Source: Amycolatopsis sp. NBC_01480 (GTDB taxonomy: Bacteria; Actinomycetota; Actinomycetes; Mycobacteriales; Pseudonocardiaceae). From it: a DNA stretch of 64,000 nucleotides. Location of the stretch: assembly GCF_036227205.1 (NCBI RefSeq), contig NZ_CP109442.1:6138001-6202000 (forward strand), written 5' to 3'. Position numbers and translations under genes: made by a program. The notes below the pieces were generated by a model. The model was not told the origin of the DNA. It made no database searches and saw only the letters and a program-made list of their open reading frames with translations. Below are positions 61,306 through 64,000 of this stretch, piece after piece (positions within the stretch are counted from its first letter, which is position 1; each line of letters starts with the position of its first letter).

Positions 61306-61647
61306 ATGACGGGCAGGCGTTACTGGTGCCCGGTCGAGCTCGCCGTCGACGTGATCGGCGGCCGGTGGAAGCCGGTGATCCTGGCGCACCTCAAGGAGGG
61401 CGTGCACCGCTACGGCGAGCTGCGCCGCCGCATGCCGGGCATCAGCGAGAAGATGCTCACCCAGCAGCTGCGCGAGCTGACCGCCGACGGGCTCGTCCGC
61501 CGCGACAGCCTCGACGGCCGGGTGCCGCACGTCGAGTACCGGCTCACCGAGGAGGGCGAGGCGCTCGGCCCGGCGCTCACCGCGCTCTACGCCTGGGGCG
61601 AACGCCGGGCCGCGGCCACCGGGGTCACCTTCGAGACACCGGCCTGA
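61306..61647 (+). CDS. HxlR-family transcriptional regulator
   Basis: 113 aa; ATG 61306 has AGGAGG 5 bp upstream, better placed than the GTG at 61303. The HxlR winged helix is complete: RYWCPVELAVDVIGGRWKPVILAHLKEGVHRYGELRRRMPGISEKMLTQQLREL. Cys8 near the N-terminus is in the position used for redox or quinone sensing in several HxlR proteins. It probably controls the divergent monooxygenase-globin gene. Confidence 0.9.
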   Translation: MTGRRYWCPVELAVDVIGGRWKPVILAHLKEGVHRYGELRRRMPGISEKMLTQQLRELTADGLVRRDSLDGRVPHVEYRLTEEGEALGPALTALYAWGERRAAATGVTFETPA

Positions 61648-61654
61648 CCGCTAG

Positions 61655-61689
61655 GCCACCTTCAGGGACATAGCTGCCTTGAAGGTGGC
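61655..61689. terminator. Bidirectional terminator hairpin
   Basis: GCCACCTTCA (61655-61664) pairs exactly with TGAAGGTGGC (61680-61689). Two further GG/CC pairs extend the stem past a bulged base. It separates the convergent HxlR and ArsR genes. Confidence 0.8.
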
Positions 61690-61704
61690 GCGGCGACGGG
61701 TGGG

Positions 61705-62028
61705 TCACTCCGGGCGGGTCGCGGCGGGGTCCGTCGCGTCCAGGTGCCGCTCCAGCGCGTCGAGCCGGTCGGACCAGAACCGGCGGTACGGCGCGAGCCA
61801 GGCATCGACCTCGGCCAGCGGCTCGGCGCGGAGCTGGTAGCAGCGGCGCTGGGCCGCGACCCGCACCGTGACCAGGCCCGCCTCCCGCAGCACGCGCAGG
61901 TGCTTGGACACGGCGGGCTGGCTCAGCGCCAGCTCGTCGACCAGCTCGCCGACGGACCGCTCGCCGTCGCGGAGCAGGTCGAGGATCGAGCGGCGGCGGG
62001 GCTCGGCGAGGACGTCGAAAGTCTGCAT
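61705..62028 (-). CDS. ArsR-family transcriptional regulator
   Basis: 107 aa, ATG 62028 (GTG 62031 also possible). Winged helix LAEPRRRSILDLLRDGERSVGELVDELALSQPAVSKHLRVLREAGLV, then YQLRAEPLAEVDAWLAPYRRFWSDRLDALERHL. It lacks the metal-binding Cys motifs of ArsR/SmtB and resembles the group often paired with SRPBCC (AHSA1) proteins, but no such partner is adjacent. It is divergent from the chitinase gene across 167 bp. Confidence 0.88.
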   Translation of the reverse strand: MQTFDVLAEPRRRSILDLLRDGERSVGELVDELALSQPAVSKHLRVLREAGLVTVRVAAQRRCYQLRAEPLAEVDAWLAPYRRFWSDRLDALERHLDATDPAATRPE

Positions 62029-62097
62029 CACACCAGGGAATGTGCCGCGCCGCGTTCATGCCTGTCAAGGAATGTTCGAATTGCCCGGTGTTGTATC

Positions 62098-62139
62098 TGG
62101 ACTAGACCATTGACCTAATGGTCTAGTCCACTTTACGGT
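62098..62139 (+). promoter_or_regulatory. Paired DasR-like operators within the chitinase promoter
   Basis: TGGACTAGACCATT (62098-62111) and AATGGTCTAGTCCA (62117-62130) are exact inverted repeats 5 bp apart. Each differs by one base from the TGGTCTAGACCA core of DasR (dre) sites that control chitin genes in Streptomyces. A promoter fits over them: TTGACC (62110-62115) and TACGGT (62134-62139), 18 bp apart. Repressor binding would block it; N-acetylglucosamine-derived signals would relieve it. Confidence 0.75.
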
Positions 62140-62195
62140 GTGACGGTCCCCACCTCGTCCCGTCACCTGGTGTGACTCCCCGAAGGGAGCCCGGC

Positions 62196-63443
62196 ATGGT
62201 AGGTCCGCGCAAGAGGAGCTTCTTGTCCCTGATCGGCACGGTGAGCGCCGCGCTCGTCGGCCTCGCCCTCGCCGCCACGGCAGCGCCCGCTGCCCCGGCC
62301 TCGGACAGAGAGGCCGCGCCGGCGAGCGCGCAGGCGTCCGTCGGCAAGGTCGTCGGTTACTTCACCGAATGGGGTGTCTACGACCGGAACTACCACGTCA
62401 AGAACGTCGAGACCTCCGGCTCGGCGGCGAAGCTGACGCACATCAACTACGCGTTCGGCAACGTGACCAACGGCGGCTGCGCGATCGGCGACGCGTACGC
62501 CGACTACCAGAAGACCTACGACGCCGCGGGCAGCGTCGACGGCGTCGCCGACACCTGGGACCAGCCGCTGGCCGGCAGCTTCAACCAGCTGAAGAAGCTC
62601 AAGGCCAAGCACCCCGGCCTGAAGGTGCTCTGGTCGTTCGGCGGCTGGACCTGGTCCGGCGGCTTCGGTCAGGCCGCGCAGAACCCGGCCGCGTTCGCCG
62701 ACTCCTGCTACAACCTGGTCAACGACCCGCGCTGGGCCGGCGTGTTCGACGGCATCGACCTCGACTGGGAGTACCCGAACGCCTGCGGCCTGAGCTGTGA
62801 CACCAGCGGCGCGGCGGCGTTCAAGAACGTGATGGCGGCGATGCGGGCCAAGTTCGGCTCCTCGAAGCTGGTGACCGCGGCCATCACCGCCGACGGCACG
62901 AACGGCGGCAAGATCGACGCCGCCGACTACGCGGGCGCGGCCCAGTACGTCAACTGGTACAACGTGATGACCTACGACTACTTCGGCGCCTTCAACGCGC
63001 AGGGCCCGACCGCCCCGCACTCGCCGCTGACCTCCTACAACGGGATCCCGACCGCAGGCTTCTACGCCGACGCGGCCATCCAGAAGCTCAAGAGCAAGGG
63101 TGTGCCGGCGTCGAAACTGCTGCTGGGCATCGGGTTCTACGGCCGCGGCTGGACCGGTGTCACACAGGCCACCCCGGGCGGCACCGCCACCGGCCCCGCG
63201 GCGGCCAAGTACGAGCCGGGCATCGAGGACTACAAGATCCTCAAGTCCAGCTGCCCGTCCACCGGCACGATCGCGGGCACCGCGTACGCCAAGTGCGGTT
63301 CGAACTGGTGGAGCTACGACACCCCGGGCACGATCGCGGGCAAGGTCAGCTACGCCAAGACCCAGGGCCTCGGCGGCGCGATGGTCTGGGAGCTCTCGGG
63401 CGACACCACCAACGGCGAGCTGGTCACGGCCGTCGCCAAGTGA
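62196..63443 (+). CDS. Secreted chitinase, glycoside hydrolase family 18
   Basis: 415 aa; ATG 62196 with GAAGGGAG upstream. A signal peptide (RKRSFLSLIGTVSAALVGLALAATAAPAAPA) precedes a single GH18 barrel. SFGGWTWSGG and the catalytic DGIDLDWEYP (DxxDxDxE, acid Glu) are intact, as are MTYDYFG and MVWELSGD. No chitin-binding domain is present, unlike many actinomycete chitinases. It hydrolyses chitin outside the cell. Control by the DasR-like sites upstream fits this role. Confidence 0.95.
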   Translation: MVGPRKRSFLSLIGTVSAALVGLALAATAAPAAPASDREAAPASAQASVGKVVGYFTEWGVYDRNYHVKNVETSGSAAKLTHINYAFGNVTNGGCAIGDAYADYQKTYDAAGSVDGVADTWDQPLAGSFNQLKKLKAKHPGLKVLWSFGGWTWSGGFGQAAQNPAAFADSCYNLVNDPRWAGVFDGIDLDWEYPNACGLSCDTSGAAAFKNVMAAMRAKFGSSKLVTAAITADGTNGGKIDAADYAGAAQYVNWYNVMTYDYFGAFNAQGPTAPHSPLTSYNGIPTAGFYADAAIQKLKSKGVPASKLLLGIGFYGRGWTGVTQATPGGTATGPAAAKYEPGIEDYKILKSSCPSTGTIAGTAYAKCGSNWWSYDTPGTIAGKVSYAKTQGLGGAMVWELSGDTTNGELVTAVAK

Positions 63444-63467
63444 AGGCACCAGTGGAATGACTCCCCG

Positions 63468-63547
63468 GTGTGGCCGGCCGCGCACGAGCGCGCCGGCCGC
63501 ACTGGGCCCCACGGAACCGAGCCCGCCGGAACCCCTCCGGCGGGCTC
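63468..63547 (+). terminator. Two terminator hairpins after the chitinase gene
   Basis: The first (63468-63502) pairs GTG/CAC, GGCCGGC/GCCGGCC and GCGC/GCGC around an ACGA loop. The second (63519-63547) is a perfect 11-bp stem, GAGCCCGCCGG with CCGGCGGGCTC, and a 7-nt loop. Confidence 0.85.
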
Positions 63548-63598
63548 GTCCGGTGTCCGGAAGCAGAACTGTCGGTGTCCCGGATTATCGTGCGGGAC

Positions 63599-64000
63599 GT
63601 GAAGTTCACGGGATTCGGGGAGTACGCCGTCGATTTCTACGACGGGCTGGAGGCCGACAACTCCAAGTCCTACTGGGACCAGAACGTGGCGGTGTACCAA
63701 GGCGACGTGCGGGCGCCGATGGAGGCGCTGCTCAAGGAGCTTTCGCCCGAGTTCGGCCAGGGCTTCGGCGAGGGCAAGGTGTTCCGGCCGTACCGCGACG
63801 TGCGGTTCGCCAAGGACAAGACGCCGTACAAGACGCACTGCGGCGGGGTGATCGAGGCCGGCCGCGGCGGCGGCGCGTACTACGTGGAGCTGGGCCCGGC
63901 CGGGCTGCGCGTCGGTGGCGGCTGCTTCCACCTGGCGTCGGATCAGCTGGCGCGGTTCCGCACGGCGGTCGACACCGAGCTGCACGGCCCGGTGCTGGAG
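63599..64000 (+). CDS. DUF2461 domain protein, N-terminal part (partial)
   Basis: The first 134 codons are in the window; the gene runs off the end. I chose GTG 63599, which gives the family's usual start (KFTGFGEYAVDFYDGLEADNSKSYW); GTGs at 63590 and 63575 are in frame. FRPYRDVRFAKDKTPYKTH is the strongest DUF2461 signature. These proteins are of unknown function in bacteria and fungi. Confidence 0.88.
   Translation, partial: MKFTGFGEYAVDFYDGLEADNSKSYWDQNVAVYQGDVRAPMEALLKELSPEFGQGFGEGKVFRPYRDVRFAKDKTPYKTHCGGVIEAGRGGGAYYVELGPAGLRVGGGCFHLASDQLARFRTAVDTELHGPVLE

Overview
The window is very GC-rich, compactly coded chromosomal DNA from an actinomycete. I infer Pseudonocardiaceae, most likely Amycolatopsis. 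The reasons are GTG starts and 4-bp stop/start overlaps throughout, an intact mce4-type steroid uptake locus, an IdeR-type regulator, and a phosphofructokinase with the Asp104/Lys124 pattern of the pyrophosphate-using enzyme of Amycolatopsis methanolica. I see no phage, insertion sequence, CRISPR array, rRNA or tRNA. The species is inferred, not shown.

Layout. 1-5 kb: the tail of a class II ribonucleotide reductase, a two-gene toxin-antitoxin-like operon with its own palindromic operator, a secreted trypsin-like protease, a phosphoribosyltransferase, a ferritin-like protein, and a TetR regulator facing two tiny membrane proteins across a double operator. 5-18 kb: peptidases (S9 prolyl oligopeptidase, zinc protease, S15 dipeptidyl-peptidase), a MocR regulator, a CBS protein, a MuiA-like protein, a NarL-type two-component pair and a DUF4192 protein. 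18-22 kb: ideR-galK-galE on the minus strand, with a 24-bp tandem repeat array between galK and galE. 22-27 kb: a sulfurtransferase, then acuC beside a GNAT/acyl-CoA-synthetase fusion, probably a protein deacetylase/acetylase pair.

26.7-41 kb is the main metabolic island: two acyl-CoA dehydrogenases (fadE26/fadE27-like) diverge from a 3Fe-4S ferredoxin, two steroid-type short-chain dehydrogenases and a complete yrbE4AB-mce4ABCDEF-mas4AB operon. A perfect KstR-type palindrome lies in the divergent promoter. Together they should import a sterol and begin its side-chain and ring oxidation.

41-57 kb holds an aminotransferase, a flavin monooxygenase, an acyl-CoA ligase, and a plus-strand run of SRPBCC, phosphoesterase, SRPBCC, ArsA-like ATPase, Cys-motif protein, glucokinase and Nudix-NYN fusion. 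A GshA-like ligase cluster, an acyltransferase, an exoribonuclease and a frameshifted S41 peptidase follow. At 57-58 kb a DAHP synthase is preceded on the minus strand by a 21-residue leader ORF containing Tyr-Phe-Trp-Phe and by a hairpin: a candidate aromatic amino acid attenuator and the most interesting regulatory find here. It diverges from the phosphofructokinase. 59-64 kb: a second S41 peptidase, a monooxygenase-truncated haemoglobin fusion facing an HxlR regulator, an ArsR regulator, a chitinase behind paired DasR-like operators, and the start of a DUF2461 gene.

Six convergent gene pairs share long, near-perfect hairpins. Two of these, 12 kb apart, differ by compensating base changes in the stem.
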